DNA of 64,000 nucleotides from Trabulsiella odontotermitis (GCF_030053895.1 NZ_CP125781.1:3844001-3908000); one strand, 5' to 3'; positions 26,306 to 35,630 are shown, counted from the stretch's first letter. Notes: generated by a model not told the origin, from the sequence alone. A program made the numbers and translations.

Positions 26306-27628
26306 TTACTCGGTAATGCGGCGATAGACTGTTGGTGTCTCTTTTGGTGCTTTTTCACCGACGCTAATTGCCGCTTTAACGGCTTTCGCCGCGTCCTGCC
26401 AGCGGGTTTCGTCTGCCGCGTGGATCACCGCCAGCGGGCGCTGTCCGTCAATACGGTCACCCAGACGTACCATCTCCGTGAAGCCGACGCTGTAGTCGAT
26501 GGTGTCAGACGCCTGACGACGACCACCCCCCATCGACACGACAGCCATGCCCAGCGCGCGGGTATCCATCTGGCTGACGAAGCCTTCAGTATCAGCGTAG
26601 ACTGCTTTGCTCAGCGTTGCCGTCGGCAAGTAGCTACCATAATTTTCCACAAAATCAGTCGGCCCCTTCTGCGCCGCCACCATGCGACCGAAGGTTTCTG
26701 CCGCTTTGCCGTTGTCGAGTACCGCCTGCAGTTTTGCACGCGCGTCGGCGTCATCTTTCGCCAGCTTGCCTGAGATCAGCATCTCGACGCACAGCGCCAT
26801 GGTGACGTCAAACAGGCGCGGATTACGGTATTCGCCCGTCAGAAACTGCACCGCTTCACGCACTTCGACCGCGTTACCGGCGCTGGAGGCCAGCACCTGG
26901 TTCATGTCGGTCAGCAGCGCCGTGGTGCGCACGCCTGCACCATTGGCTACGCCAACGATCGCTTCGGCAAGCGCTTCTGAAAGTTCATAGGTCGGCATAA
27001 ACGCGCCGCTACCGACTTTCACGTCCATCACCAGCGCGTCCAGCCCTTCCGCCAGTTTTTTGGCGAGGATCGACCCGGTGATCAGCGGGATGGAATCCAC
27101 CGTCGCGGTAATATCGCGGGTGGCATAAAAACGTTTGTCCGCCGGCGCGAGGGAACTGGTCTGGCCGATAATCGCGACGCCGACATCTTTAATAATTTCG
27201 CGGAAACGGTTGTCGTCCGGGAAGATGTCAAACCCCGGGATCGCTTCCAGTTTATCGAGCGTACCGCCCGTGTGCCCCAGGCCGCGCCCGGAGATCATCG
27301 GCACATAGCCGCCACAGGCCGCGACCATCGGGCCGAGCATTAACGAGGTGACGTCACCCACGCCGCCGGTGGAGTGTTTGTCTACAATCGGACCGTTGAG
27401 ATTCAGGCTCTTCCAGTCCAGCACGGTTCCTGAATCCCGCATCGCCATGGTCAGCGAGACACGTTCCGGCATGGTCATGTCGTGGAAGAAGATGGTCATT
27501 GCCAGCGCGGCAATTTGCCCTTCCGAAATGGTGTTATCGCGAATGCCGTTGATGAAAAAGCGAATTTCTTCATCGCTGAGTGCGTGACCATCACGCTTTT
27601 TACGAATTATTTCTTGTGCGAGAAACAA
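26306..27628 (-). CDS. deoA: Thymidine phosphorylase
   Basis: 440 residues from a TTG start at 27628 (reading [14 protein letters not shown]), preceded by GGGGGTTACC. E. coli deoA is annotated with the same length; the open frame goes 17 codons further upstream into a REP-containing spacer. The signature [20 protein letters not shown], the glycine-rich phosphate loop KHSTGGVGD and the KVGSGAFM motif are present. Converts thymidine to thymine and deoxyribose-1-phosphate. Confidence 0.97.
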
Positions 27629-27665
27629 GGTAACCCCCAGGGGAAAAGAGTAGAAGGCTATTCCA

Positions 27666-27693
27666 GGCCGGGCAAGCAACGCGCCACCCGGCC
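27666..27693. repeat. REP element between deoC and deoA
   Basis: GGCCGGGC (27666-27673) pairs with CCCGGCC (27687-27693) in the deoC-deoA spacer, on the transcribed side of the operon. Confidence 0.75.
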
Positions 27694-27701
27694 ATTAAGG
27701 C

Positions 27702-28481
27702 TTAATAAGCGCTTGCGCTCTTGCCGTCGCCGTGACCCAGCGCCTTCAGCAGGCTTGCCAGCAAGCTGGATGCGCCAAAACGGTAGTGGCGGGAATCCGC
27801 CCAGTCGGCACCGAACAGTTCGTCGGCAATCGCCAGGAATTGCTGTGCGTCTTCTGCGGTACGTACGCCGCCCGCTGGTTTGAAACCGACGGTTTTCTGC
27901 ACACCCATATCACGGATAACTTCCATCATGATGCGCGCGCTTTCCGGGGTGGCGTTCACCGGCACTTTACCGGTCGAGGTTTTGATAAAGTCCGCACCGG
28001 CTTTGATCGCGATTTCAGATGCTTTACGAATCAGTCGCGCTTCTTTCAGTTCGCCGGTTTCGATGATCACTTTCAGCAGCACGTTTGCCGCCGCACAGGC
28101 GTCTTTGCAGGCTTTCACCAGATCAAAACCAACCTGCTCATTGCCCGCAATCAGCGCGCGATACGGGAAAACCACATCCACTTCGTCTGCGCCGTAAGCG
28201 ATGGCCGCGCGGGTTTCCGCCAGCGCAATGTCGATGTCGTCGTTACCGTGCGGGAAGTTAGTGACGGTTGCGATACGCACATCCGGCGTGCCCTGCGCGT
28301 TTAAGGTTTTACGCGCAACAGGGATAAAACGCGGGTAAATGCAGACAGCCGCGGTGTTGCCCACCGGTGTTTTTGCCTGATGACACAGGGCGATGACTTT
28401 TGCATCGGTATCGTCTTCGTTCAGGGTGGTCAGGTCCATCAATTTCAACGCGCGCAGGCTGCTTGCGGTTAAATCGGTCAT
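27702..28481 (-). CDS. deoC: Deoxyribose-phosphate aldolase
   Basis: 259 residues, class I aldolase splitting 2-deoxyribose-5-phosphate to acetaldehyde and glyceraldehyde-3-phosphate. The Schiff-base lysine is K167 in DFIKTSTGK, and the proton-relay lysine is in TVGFKPAGGVR. First gene of deoCABD. Upstream lies the deoP2 control region with a DeoR operator and two CRP-like sites. Confidence 0.98.
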   Translation of the reverse strand: MTDLTASSLRALKLMDLTTLNEDDTDAKVIALCHQAKTPVGNTAAVCIYPRFIPVARKTLNAQGTPDVRIATVTNFPHGNDDIDIALAETRAAIAYGADEVDVVFPYRALIAGNEQVGFDLVKACKDACAAANVLLKVIIETGELKEARLIRKASEIAIKAGADFIKTSTGKVPVNATPESARIMMEVIRDMGVQKTVGFKPAGGVRTAEDAQQFLAIADELFGADWADSRHYRFGASSLLASLLKALGHGDGKSASAY

Positions 28482-28517
28482 GTTTATCTCCGGATTTCAA
28501 TTTTCACCATGCGGGTC

Positions 28518-28533
28518 TGTGATAATTCTAACA
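28518..28533 (-). promoter_or_regulatory. DeoR operator O2 (deoP2)
   Basis: TGTGATAATTCTAACA matches the 16-bp palindromic consensus TGTTAGAATTCTAACA at 13 of 16 positions. It lies 37 bases upstream of deoC, where E. coli has O2. Confidence 0.82.
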
Positions 28534-28550
28534 CTGACCCACGATTACAC

Positions 28551-28566
28551 ATCGATCTTCATCACA
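28551..28566 (-). promoter_or_regulatory. CRP site 1 of deoP2
   Basis: On the minus strand TGTGA-TGAAGA-TCGAT, half-conserved against TGTGA-N6-TCACA. It is at the place of the promoter-proximal CRP site of E. coli deoP2, where CytR binds between the two CRP dimers. Confidence 0.7.
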
Positions 28567-28603
28567 GTTAGTGAAACTTACATTCATCATTGCATTTTCA
28601 TAA

Positions 28604-28619
28604 CGCGATGCAGATCACT
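28604..28619 (-). promoter_or_regulatory. CRP site 2 of deoP2
   Basis: AGTGA-TCTGCA-TCGCG on the minus strand. Its centre is 53 bp from the first CRP-like site, the spacing used for CRP/CytR cooperative binding in E. coli deoP2. Confidence 0.7.
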
Positions 28620-28710
28620 ATTTATTGCCTTTGGAGCGGAACTGGATCAAAAGTCCCACCCGGTGTTTTTCCTACAATGCCCCTCATGCCCATGCGCCTG
28701 AGGAACCGCT

Positions 28711-30249
28711 ATGTCTGACTCTTTTGAGCAACGATGCCAGCAGATTGTGACCAGCTTACGTTTATCTCCTGAACAAAAACGCCATTTTTTAGCGCTGGAG
28801 GCAGAAAATGCGCTTCCCTGTCCTGCCCTTCCGGCAGAGGCCCGTGCGGCGCTGGATGACGGGGTGATCTGCGATATGTTTGAAGGCCACGCGCCGTTTA
28901 AACCGCGCTATGTTCTGCCTGATTACGAACGCTTTCTGGCGAACGGTTCAGAATGGCTGGAGCTGGAAGGCGCGAAAGATCTGGATGACGCGTTGTCGCT
29001 TCTGACGATCCTCTACCACCACGTTCCTTCCGTCACCTCGTTGCCGGTCTATCTCGGTCATCTTGATGCGTTGCTGCAACCATATGTTATAATTCTAACA
29101 CAAGAGGCGATCGATATTCGAATAAAACGTTTCTGGCGCTACCTCGACAGAACCCTGCCGGATGCCTTTACACATGTGAACATCGGCCCTGCCGACACGC
29201 CGGTGACGCGCGCCATTCTGCGTGCGGACGCAGAGTTGAAGCAGACGGCGCCAAATCTGACCTTTATTTATGATCCACAAATTACGCCGGACGATCTGCT
29301 GTTACAGGTGGCGAAAAATATCTGCGAGTGCAGCAAACCGCACATTTCCAACGGCCCACAAAATGATAAAATTTTCACAAAAGGCCAGTATGGCGTGGTC
29401 AGCTGTTACAACTCGCTACCGCTGGCGGGCGGTGGCAGCACACTGGTACGGCTGAATCTGCAACAAGTTGCACTGCGCAGCGACTCCATCGACGATTTCT
29501 TCACCCGCGTTTTGCCCTGGTACTGCCAGCAGCAAATCGCCGTGATTGACGCCCGCTGCGAATTTCTTTATCAGCAATCACACTTCTTTGAGCATAGCTT
29601 CCTGGTTCATGAAGGGCTGATCGATCCGGGTCGTTTTGTGCCGATGTTTGGCATCTATTCACTGGCAGAAGCGGTCAACGTGTTGTGTGAAAAAGAGGGG
29701 CTTGCCGGGCGCTACGGTAAAGACGAGGCAGCCAATGCGCTGGGTTACCGCATCAGCGCACAGCTGGCGGCGTTTGTTGAAAATACACCGGTCAAATATG
29801 GCTGGCGGCAGCGCGCCCTGCTCCATGCGCAGTCCGGGATCAGTTCTGACGTCGGCACCACGCCGGGCGCGCGATTGCCTTATGGCGATGAGCCGGATCC
29901 GGTAACGCATCTGCGTACCGTTGCGCCGCATCACGCCTGGTATCCGGCTGGGATCAGCGACATTCTGACGCTGGATGAAACCGTCAAACGCAATCCTCAG
30001 GCGGTGGTACAACTGTGTCTCGGGGCATTCAAATGCGGTATGCGCGAATTTACGGCAAACGTCAGCGGTAACGATCTGGTGCGCGTCACTGGCTATATGG
30101 TGCGCCTGTCAGACCTCGAGAAATACCGCGCCGAAGGTTCCCGCAGCAATACCACCTGGCTCGGTGAAGAAGCGGCGCGCAATACGCGGATCCTGGAACG
30201 ACAACCGCGAGTGGTCAGCCATGAGCAGCAGATGCGCTTTAGTCAGTAA
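28711..30249 (+). CDS. yjjI: YjjI, glycyl-radical-type enzyme of unknown function (DUF3029)
   Basis: 512 residues with ribosome site CTGAGGAA. The C-terminal glycyl-radical motif is present: RVTGYMVRLSD, with candidate radical glycine at residue 461, as in pyruvate formate-lyase (RVSGY). A cysteine in VVSCYNSLPLAGGG around residue 232 may be the catalytic thiyl residue. The substrate is not known. The following gene yjjW, overlapping by 29 bases, encodes its probable activase, so the pair should work only without oxygen. The reading frame also contains two operators of the divergent deo operon. Confidence 0.93.
   Translation: MSDSFEQRCQQIVTSLRLSPEQKRHFLALEAENALPCPALPAEARAALDDGVICDMFEGHAPFKPRYVLPDYERFLANGSEWLELEGAKDLDDALSLLTILYHHVPSVTSLPVYLGHLDALLQPYVIILTQEAIDIRIKRFWRYLDRTLPDAFTHVNIGPADTPVTRAILRADAELKQTAPNLTFIYDPQITPDDLLLQVAKNICECSKPHISNGPQNDKIFTKGQYGVVSCYNSLPLAGGGSTLVRLNLQQVALRSDSIDDFFTRVLPWYCQQQIAVIDARCEFLYQQSHFFEHSFLVHEGLIDPGRFVPMFGIYSLAEAVNVLCEKEGLAGRYGKDEAANALGYRISAQLAAFVENTPVKYGWRQRALLHAQSGISSDVGTTPGARLPYGDEPDPVTHLRTVAPHHAWYPAGISDILTLDETVKRNPQAVVQLCLGAFKCGMREFTANVSGNDLVRVTGYMVRLSDLEKYRAEGSRSNTTWLGEEAARNTRILERQPRVVSHEQQMRFSQ
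29085..29100 (-). promoter_or_regulatory. DeoR operator O1 (deoP1) inside yjjI
   Basis: TGTTATAATTCTAACA matches the DeoR consensus at 15 of 16 positions. It is the best of three sites and lies within the yjjI coding region, 567 bp from O2. In E. coli deoP1 also lies inside yjjI, about 0.6 kb from deoP2. Confidence 0.88.
29364..29379 (-). promoter_or_regulatory. DeoR operator OE (upstream) inside yjjI
   Basis: TGATAAAATTTTCACA matches at 12 of 16 positions. Its centre is exactly 279 bp upstream of O1, the distance I recall for the accessory operator of E. coli. The spacing is more convincing than the sequence match. Confidence 0.65.
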
Positions 30250-31084
30250 AATCATCCCCTTTTCCTGTGTTGACGGGCCGGGGAGCCGTCTGGCGCTGTT
30301 CCTGCAGGGCTGTAATTTGCGCTGCCGGAACTGCCACAACCCGTGGACCATTGGCCGCTGCGATCACTGCGGAGAATGTGTGGCGCATTGCCCGCACGAG
30401 GCGCTGACCCTGCAAGCGAGCCGGGTGGTCTGGCAGGAATCACGCTGTCAGCAGTGCGACACCTGCCTGCAATGTTGCCCGCAACAGGCCACGCCGATGG
30501 CGCAAACCCTGGATGAGGAAACCGTCATCAACCACATCGCTGCCGCCGAACCGTTTATTGAGGGGATCACCATCAGCGGCGGCGAGGCGACAACCCAGTT
30601 GCCGTTTGTGGCAGCCCTGTTCCGGCGCGTGAAGCAAACGCCAGCCCTGCGCCATCTGACCTGTCTTATCGACAGCAACGGTGAACTGGGGCTTTCCGGG
30701 TGGGAAAAACTGCACCCGGTGTGCGATGGCGTGATGGTGGATCTCAAAGCCTGGGGCGACGAACACCACCGCTGGCTGACCGGGCGCGACAACGCGCGAA
30801 TCAAAGCCAGTATTCGCTGGCTCGCGCAGCATCAGCGGCTGAGCGAACTGCGTTTGCTGGTGATCCCGGAACACAGTGACTATCTGACTTCGATTGAACC
30901 GCTGAGCGCGTTTATTGCTGCGCTGGGCGACGTGCCCGTGCGTCTTAACGCGTTTCATGCGCATGGGGTGTATGGCGAGGCGAAAAACTGGCGTAGCGCC
31001 CGGCCAGACGACATTCAGGCGCTGGCCGACGCGCTACAGGCCAGGGGGATAACGCAGCTTATCCACCCGGCCCTGTACTTATAG
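30221..31084 (+). CDS. yjjW: YjjW, glycyl-radical enzyme activating enzyme
   Basis: 287 residues from ATG at 30221 (MSSRCALVSKIIPFSCVDG); the open frame extends 82 codons upstream inside yjjI and that part is not coding. Radical SAM protein with cluster motif GCNLRCRNCHNPW. An inserted ferredoxin-like domain has two more 4Fe-4S motifs, CDHCGECVAHCP and CQQCDTCLQCCP. It would abstract hydrogen from Gly461 of YjjI. The last six bases overlap the convergent transporter gene. Confidence 0.95.
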   Translation: MSSRCALVSKIIPFSCVDGPGSRLALFLQGCNLRCRNCHNPWTIGRCDHCGECVAHCPHEALTLQASRVVWQESRCQQCDTCLQCCPQQATPMAQTLDEETVINHIAAAEPFIEGITISGGEATTQLPFVAALFRRVKQTPALRHLTCLIDSNGELGLSGWEKLHPVCDGVMVDLKAWGDEHHRWLTGRDNARIKASIRWLAQHQRLSELRLLVIPEHSDYLTSIEPLSAFIAALGDVPVRLNAFHAHGVYGEAKNWRSARPDDIQALADALQARGITQLIHPALYL

Positions 31085-32356
31085 TGCGAGGAATACCCCG
31101 GCGATGGTGGCGCTCATCAGGTTAGAGAGCGTTCCCGCCGCCACGGCTTTCAGCCCCAGTTGGGCAATATCATGGCGACGGTTTGGCGCCATGCTGCCCA
31201 GGCCACCAATCAGAATGGCGATGGACGACAGGTTAGCAAAACCACACAGGGCAAAAGAGATGATGGCCTTGGTGTGAGCGGAAATCACCTGCAGACCCGC
31301 CGCCGCGACGGCCGCATCCTCTTTCAGATATTCACCAAAGTTCATGTAAGCCACAAACTCGTTGATGATCAGCTTCTGACCGATGAATGACCCGGCAACG
31401 GTCGCTTCATGCCATGGCACGCCGATGAGCCAGGCGATCGGCGCGAACACCCAGCCAAGCAGCAGTTGCATGGAGAGCTGCGGATAGTCAAACCAGCCGC
31501 CAATCCCGGAGAGGATCCCGTTCAGCAGGGCAATCAGCGCAACAAACGCCAGCAGCATCGCGCCCACGTTGAGCGCCAGTTGCATACCGGACGCCGCCCC
31601 GGAGGCAGCCGCGTCCAGCACGTTAGACGGACGATCACTATTGTTGCCCTGTGCCTCGAGGTCTGGCGCATCGTTCGGGGTTTCAGTTTCCGGCAGCATG
31701 ATTTTGGCAAAAAGCAGACCACCTGGCGCCGCCATAAACGACGCGGCAATCAGGTATTCCAGCGGTACACCCATCTGCGCATACCCGGCAAGCACCGAGC
31801 CCGCGACGGACGCCAGCCCGCCGCACATCACCGCGAACAGCTCAGAGCGGGTCATGGTCGCAATATACGGACGCACCACCAGCGGCGCTTCCGTCTGCCC
31901 GACGAAGATATTCGCGGTGGCGGACAGCGATTCGGTGCGCGACGTTTTCAGCACCGCACGCAGCGCGCCGCCGAGAATGCGGATCACCAGTTGCATAATG
32001 CCGAGGTAATAGAGCACGGCAATAAGCGAGGAAAAGAACACAATGACCGGCAGCACACGCAGGGCAAAAATGAAGCCGCCGCCACCAAAGAGTTCGAACA
32101 TTTTGTCAGAAACCAGACCGCCAAACAGGAAGCCGATCCCTTCATTGCCGTAAGCGATGACGTTAGCCACGCCTTCAGACATCGCCAGCAGCACACGGCG
32201 CCCGGCAGGTACATAGAGGATCAGCGCACCGATGCCAACCTGAATTAACCATGCGCCCAGCACGGTACGCAGATTAATGGCCTTTCGGTTACTGGAGAGG
32301 AGCACAGCGATAGCAAGAAGCGCCACCATGCCAATGAGTCCCATGAGGATTTGCAT
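31079..32356 (-). CDS. NupC-type concentrative nucleoside transporter (CNT family)
   Basis: 425 residues, mostly hydrophobic with about ten helices, the usual CNT length. Family motifs: FVGQTEAPLVVRPYI, MTRSELFAVMCGGLASVAGSVLAGY, SFMAAPGGLLFAK and the C-terminal FALCGFANLSSIAILIGGL. CNT proteins import nucleosides with protons or sodium. E. coli lacks a gene here (yjjV is next to yjjW), whereas Salmonella and Citrobacter relatives have one. It is 3 kb from the deo operon, so supplying nucleosides for its enzymes is plausible. Which of nupC, nupX or psuT is nearest cannot be told. Confidence 0.88.
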   Translation of the reverse strand: MQILMGLIGMVALLAIAVLLSSNRKAINLRTVLGAWLIQVGIGALILYVPAGRRVLLAMSEGVANVIAYGNEGIGFLFGGLVSDKMFELFGGGGFIFALRVLPVIVFFSSLIAVLYYLGIMQLVIRILGGALRAVLKTSRTESLSATANIFVGQTEAPLVVRPYIATMTRSELFAVMCGGLASVAGSVLAGYAQMGVPLEYLIAASFMAAPGGLLFAKIMLPETETPNDAPDLEAQGNNSDRPSNVLDAAASGAASGMQLALNVGAMLLAFVALIALLNGILSGIGGWFDYPQLSMQLLLGWVFAPIAWLIGVPWHEATVAGSFIGQKLIINEFVAYMNFGEYLKEDAAVAAAGLQVISAHTKAIISFALCGFANLSSIAILIGGLGSMAPNRRHDIAQLGLKAVAAGTLSNLMSATIAGVFLAL

Positions 32357-32505
32357 ACAGAGTCCCTGTAAAATGGATAGTGTTATCAGCGAACCCGCCG
32401 ATTATAACGATCCGTTACAATTCTGCTTGCCTGATCTCACAATTTTGGCGCAACAATAAGCGATCAATACCTGAGAATGGGATCTACATCACTTTAACAA
32501 AGCAT

Positions 32506-33285
32506 TCATAGACCATCGAATAACATTTCCGTGTTACGAATCAATGTATTAGCAATAACTTGCGGCGATTCGGGGCGCAGTTCACACAGGGTGGTAAACA
32601 CCCGAGCCGCTTGTTCGGGACGGTTCGGCATCCCCTGGAAGCCGTTCAACGGCATGTCGGGCGCATCGGTTTCCAGCAGTAGCGCGCTGAGCGGCAGCCG
32701 GGCGATCACATCACGGGTTTTGCTGGCGCGTGGGTAAGTAATCGTACCGCCAACGCCAATTTTATAACCGAGATCGACAAACCGCTCAGCCTGTTGCAGG
32801 CTCCCGGAAAACCCGTGCACTACGCCGGTTCGCGGCACGTTGTGGCGCTTAAGGTGCAGCGCCAGCTTGTCGTGCGTACGGCGCGAATGAAGAATGACCG
32901 GCAAATCAAAACGCTTCGCCAGTTTCAGTTGTTCATCCAGCAACGCCTGCTGCTTTGCGAATTGCGGATCCTCGCGGTAGAGGTCGAGACCAATTTCACC
33001 CACCGCCACCAGTTTTTTCGGCCGCGAAGCCAGCAGGGATTCCAGCGACGCCAGGCAGGCGTCCGTATGCTGTTCTATGACGATCGGATGCAGCCCCAGC
33101 GCGGCATACACTGGCTCATGCTGTTCCGCCAGTTGCAGCACCCCGGCAAAGCGGGAGGATTCCGTCGCCGGCACGATAATTTTACCGACGCCCGATTCCG
33201 CCGCGCGCCGCAGGCTACGCGCTTCGTCACCGGTAAACGGTGGAAAATCGAAATGGCAATGGGTGTCGATAAAACGGTAAGTCAC
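32506..33285 (-). CDS. yjjV: YjjV, TatD-family metal-dependent hydrolase
   Basis: 259 residues. TatD signatures: N-terminal metal motif FIDTHCHFDF, middle GEIGLDLYRE, VILHSRRTHDKL and C-terminal LLLETDAPDMPL. Members are metal-dependent deoxyribonucleases; the natural substrate of YjjV is not established. It overlaps yjjU by four bases and is the second gene of yjjU-yjjV. Confidence 0.94.
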   Translation of the reverse strand: MTYRFIDTHCHFDFPPFTGDEARSLRRAAESGVGKIIVPATESSRFAGVLQLAEQHEPVYAALGLHPIVIEQHTDACLASLESLLASRPKKLVAVGEIGLDLYREDPQFAKQQALLDEQLKLAKRFDLPVILHSRRTHDKLALHLKRHNVPRTGVVHGFSGSLQQAERFVDLGYKIGVGGTITYPRASKTRDVIARLPLSALLLETDAPDMPLNGFQGMPNRPEQAARVFTTLCELRPESPQVIANTLIRNTEMLFDGL

Positions 33286-34337
33286 GCCAGATCCTCGTTA
33301 TCAAAGCTCGCATCGTTGGCCTGCGGGATGTCCAGCAACGGCGGAACAGTCAGTGCTTCATTCGCCACCGGCGCAGGAACCACAATGCGCGGTTTGTGGC
33401 GGTGCAGCGGCGGTTGCTCTGCCAGCAGTTTGCCGACTGTCGCCAGGAAATAACGCCCGCACAAGCGGCCCGTTTTGTAGTCCATGCGCAGCGCCGGAAG
33501 GCGGCTTCCCAGCGCCATGCTGTTCAGCGGTTTCGGCGGATAAATTTCGAAAATCCGCAACTTACCCGGCGGCTTCTCAATGAATTTCTGCATGGCGAGA
33601 TAGGAGGTTTCATGTTGCTGCACCAGATTGACCAGCGGTTGCAGGCTGCTGTCGCCCAGCCAGCGCTCCATTCGTTTGAACCATTGTGGCGTGTAGTACA
33701 TTTGCGACGGTACGGTGCGGATCACAACGATGGTTTTCGCGCCGCGCCGTGCGGCTTCCTGCACCGGGACGGCATCGCTGATGCCGCCATCCAGATAACT
33801 GACGCCATCCAGCAGTACGCCGCTGCGGTAAAACCCGGGGATCGCACTGGAGGCGCGGATCAGATCCAGCCAGGTTTTACTGGTCGGGGAAAAATAGTTG
33901 GCAGTGTAATCATCGCCGCGGCAGGCGCACATATAAAATGCTTTGCCAAGTTCAAACTGCCCGGCCGCGTAGTCCATCGCCAGCGGCATTTTGCTGGCGG
34001 TCTCGGCCACCAGCCAGTCGAGATCAATAAGATTGCCGCCACGCACAAAGCGCATCGGGTTAAAAAATTCGCGGGAGGTAGTATAGCGGGTGATCACCTT
34101 GCGGGCGTAACCCGGCTGATTGCACAAATAAGCGGAAAGGTTTTGTGCACCAGCGGAGGTGCCAAAGTAGAGGTTGAAGGGGTTAAACTGAGCGCGCATA
34201 AACTCATCCAGCACCCCGGCCGTAAAAATACCGCGTTGACCACCGCCTTCACACACCAGCGCCAGTGGCCCCGGTTGAAAGGACTTCACGGTTAATGGCG
34301 CAATTGTGCCAAGCGTTACGGGAATTCGCTGCCCCAC
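33282..34337 (-). CDS. yjjU: YjjU, patatin-like phospholipase
   Basis: 351 residues. Oxyanion loop CEGGGQRGIFTAG at 29-41, nucleophile elbow GTSAG with Ser61, and catalytic aspartate D183 in SYLDGGISDAV. All three elements of the patatin Ser-Asp dyad fold are intact. No signal peptide, so probably cytoplasmic or membrane-associated. Substrate unknown. Cotranscribed with yjjV. Confidence 0.94.
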   Translation of the reverse strand: MGQRIPVTLGTIAPLTVKSFQPGPLALVCEGGGQRGIFTAGVLDEFMRAQFNPFNLYFGTSAGAQNLSAYLCNQPGYARKVITRYTTSREFFNPMRFVRGGNLIDLDWLVAETASKMPLAMDYAAGQFELGKAFYMCACRGDDYTANYFSPTSKTWLDLIRASSAIPGFYRSGVLLDGVSYLDGGISDAVPVQEAARRGAKTIVVIRTVPSQMYYTPQWFKRMERWLGDSSLQPLVNLVQQHETSYLAMQKFIEKPPGKLRIFEIYPPKPLNSMALGSRLPALRMDYKTGRLCGRYFLATVGKLLAEQPPLHRHKPRIVVPAPVANEALTVPPLLDIPQANDASFDNEDLA

Positions 34338-34403
34338 TCTGCTTTCCTGTTTGATGTTGTTATTCCTTCACCATAACGCAGTTTTTTCTCGCCTTAAACC
34401 AGT

Positions 34404-34428
34404 AAAGCCAGTCACGAGGACTGGCTTT
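34404..34428 (-). terminator. Hairpin terminator downstream of ytjA
   Basis: AAAGCCAGTC (34404-34413) pairs with GACTGGCTTT (34419-34428). The stem starts with A and ends with T residues on both strands, so it may stop transcription in either direction between ytjA and yjjU. Confidence 0.65.
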
Positions 34429-34450
34429 TGTTACAACAGATTAACGTGCG

Positions 34451-34612
34451 CTATGGACGCCGGCGTCCCATAAACAGACTGACCAGGAACAGGATGATAC
34501 CGACGATAAAGACGATTTTTGCCGCACCTGCCGCTGTACCGGCCAGACCACCAAAGCCCAGCGCGGCGGCAATTAACGCGATAACCAGGAAGATAATGCC
34601 CCAACGAAACAT
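34451..34612 (-). CDS. ytjA: YtjA, small DUF1328 membrane protein (53 aa)
   Basis: 53 residues from ATG at 34612 (MFRWGIIFLVIALIAAALGF), preceded by GGAGAATCGT. Two hydrophobic helices separated by a glycine-rich turn, ending SLFMGRRRP; nearly identical to E. coli YtjA. Function unknown. It is 126 bases downstream of osmY, in the same direction. Confidence 0.93.
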   Translation of the reverse strand: MFRWGIIFLVIALIAAALGFGGLAGTAAGAAKIVFIVGIILFLVSLFMGRRRP

Positions 34613-34738
34613 ACGATTCTCCTTTACCATAGTAAGTGTCATACGTGGCTATGAGTGCTCAGGCGACTCACAGTAGATCGCTTTCTTGTGGTACATGCGC
34701 CCCACACACCTGTCCGGGACGCATATTCTGAGAACTGA

Positions 34739-35347
34739 TTACTGCACTTTGAGATCGTTCTTGACGCTTTTCACGCCATCGATCGCTTTGGCGATGCTTT
34801 CCGCGCGCTCACTTTGCGCCTGGGACTCCACCGTCCCGGACAGTTGCACCACCCCATCGGTGGTTTCAACTTTCACTTTGCGCGACGGAACGACATCATC
34901 AGCCAGCAGTTTGGCCTTGATTTCACTGGTGGTCGCCGCATCACCCGCATAGCCTTTCACCGATTGTGATTTGCTGTCGCGGACGTGCAGTTTGTCGCTG
35001 ACGGAAGCAACGCCTTCAACACCTTTGGCGACGCTCACCGCCTGTTCGGCCTGAGACTGGCTTTCAACGAACCCGCTCAGGGTGACGACGCTCTTCTCAG
35101 TCTTAACGGAGATATCGGTACTCTTAATCGATTCATGATCGACCAGCGCGGCTTTCACCTTCGCCGTGATTGCGCTGTCATCCATGAAATTTCCGACCTT
35201 ATTCATCGAACTGTCGATTTTTTGCCCTGCGTTATCCGCAGCGGATCCCGCTTTGCTGGTCGTTGATTCAGCCAGCACGGAACCGCTCATCACGGCAGTA
35301 CCCAGCATCACTGCCAGCAGAGTTTTCGAATTTTTCAGTTTTATCAT
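34739..35347 (-). CDS. osmY: OsmY, osmotically inducible periplasmic chaperone
   Basis: 202 residues from ATG at 35347, with AGGAGC upstream; the 11-codon upstream extension has no ribosome site. Signal peptide of about 26 residues ending VLA before ESTT. Two BON domains follow (about 55-125 and 135-202), each with ITAKVKAALV/SEIKAKLLADD and VTLSGFVES/VQLSGTVES. In E. coli it is RpoS-controlled and supports folding of autotransporters. Confidence 0.96.
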   Translation of the reverse strand: MIKLKNSKTLLAVMLGTAVMSGSVLAESTTSKAGSAADNAGQKIDSSMNKVGNFMDDSAITAKVKAALVDHESIKSTDISVKTEKSVVTLSGFVESQSQAEQAVSVAKGVEGVASVSDKLHVRDSKSQSVKGYAGDAATTSEIKAKLLADDVVPSRKVKVETTDGVVQLSGTVESQAQSERAESIAKAIDGVKSVKNDLKVQ

Positions 35348-35596
35348 TATGATCGCTCCTGTCCTGTGGTTTGCTCGCAATCAGCAAGGCTATTGCTGAG
35401 CCGCAAAAATTGCGCCTCTGGTCAGCTGTTAATGTCGCGATGATAAAATTCGATGGTTTAACAAGCTACTAAACACGATTTGATTAGGGTATTAAACCAG
35501 TGAATTTGTCATCACAATGTTAAATATAGATCACAATTGCGTAATGCGAGGGGATTTAAGAACAATCCGCAAGAGGTTAATAAAACTGGAAATAAA

Positions 35597-35620
35597 CAGG
35601 CACGGCGGATGCCGTGCCTG
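35597..35620 (-). terminator. Terminator downstream of prfC
   Basis: CAGGCACGGC (35597-35606) and GCCGTGCCTG (35611-35620) form a 10-bp stem. On the minus strand it is followed by TTTATTT, just past the prfC stop codon. Confidence 0.85.
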
Positions 35621-35630
35621 GCGGGAAGGA

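Noticed and set aside
29975..30220. 82-codon N-terminal extension of yjjW
   Set aside because: It lies inside yjjI in another frame and does not resemble the family; ATG at 30221 gives the normal 287-residue protein.
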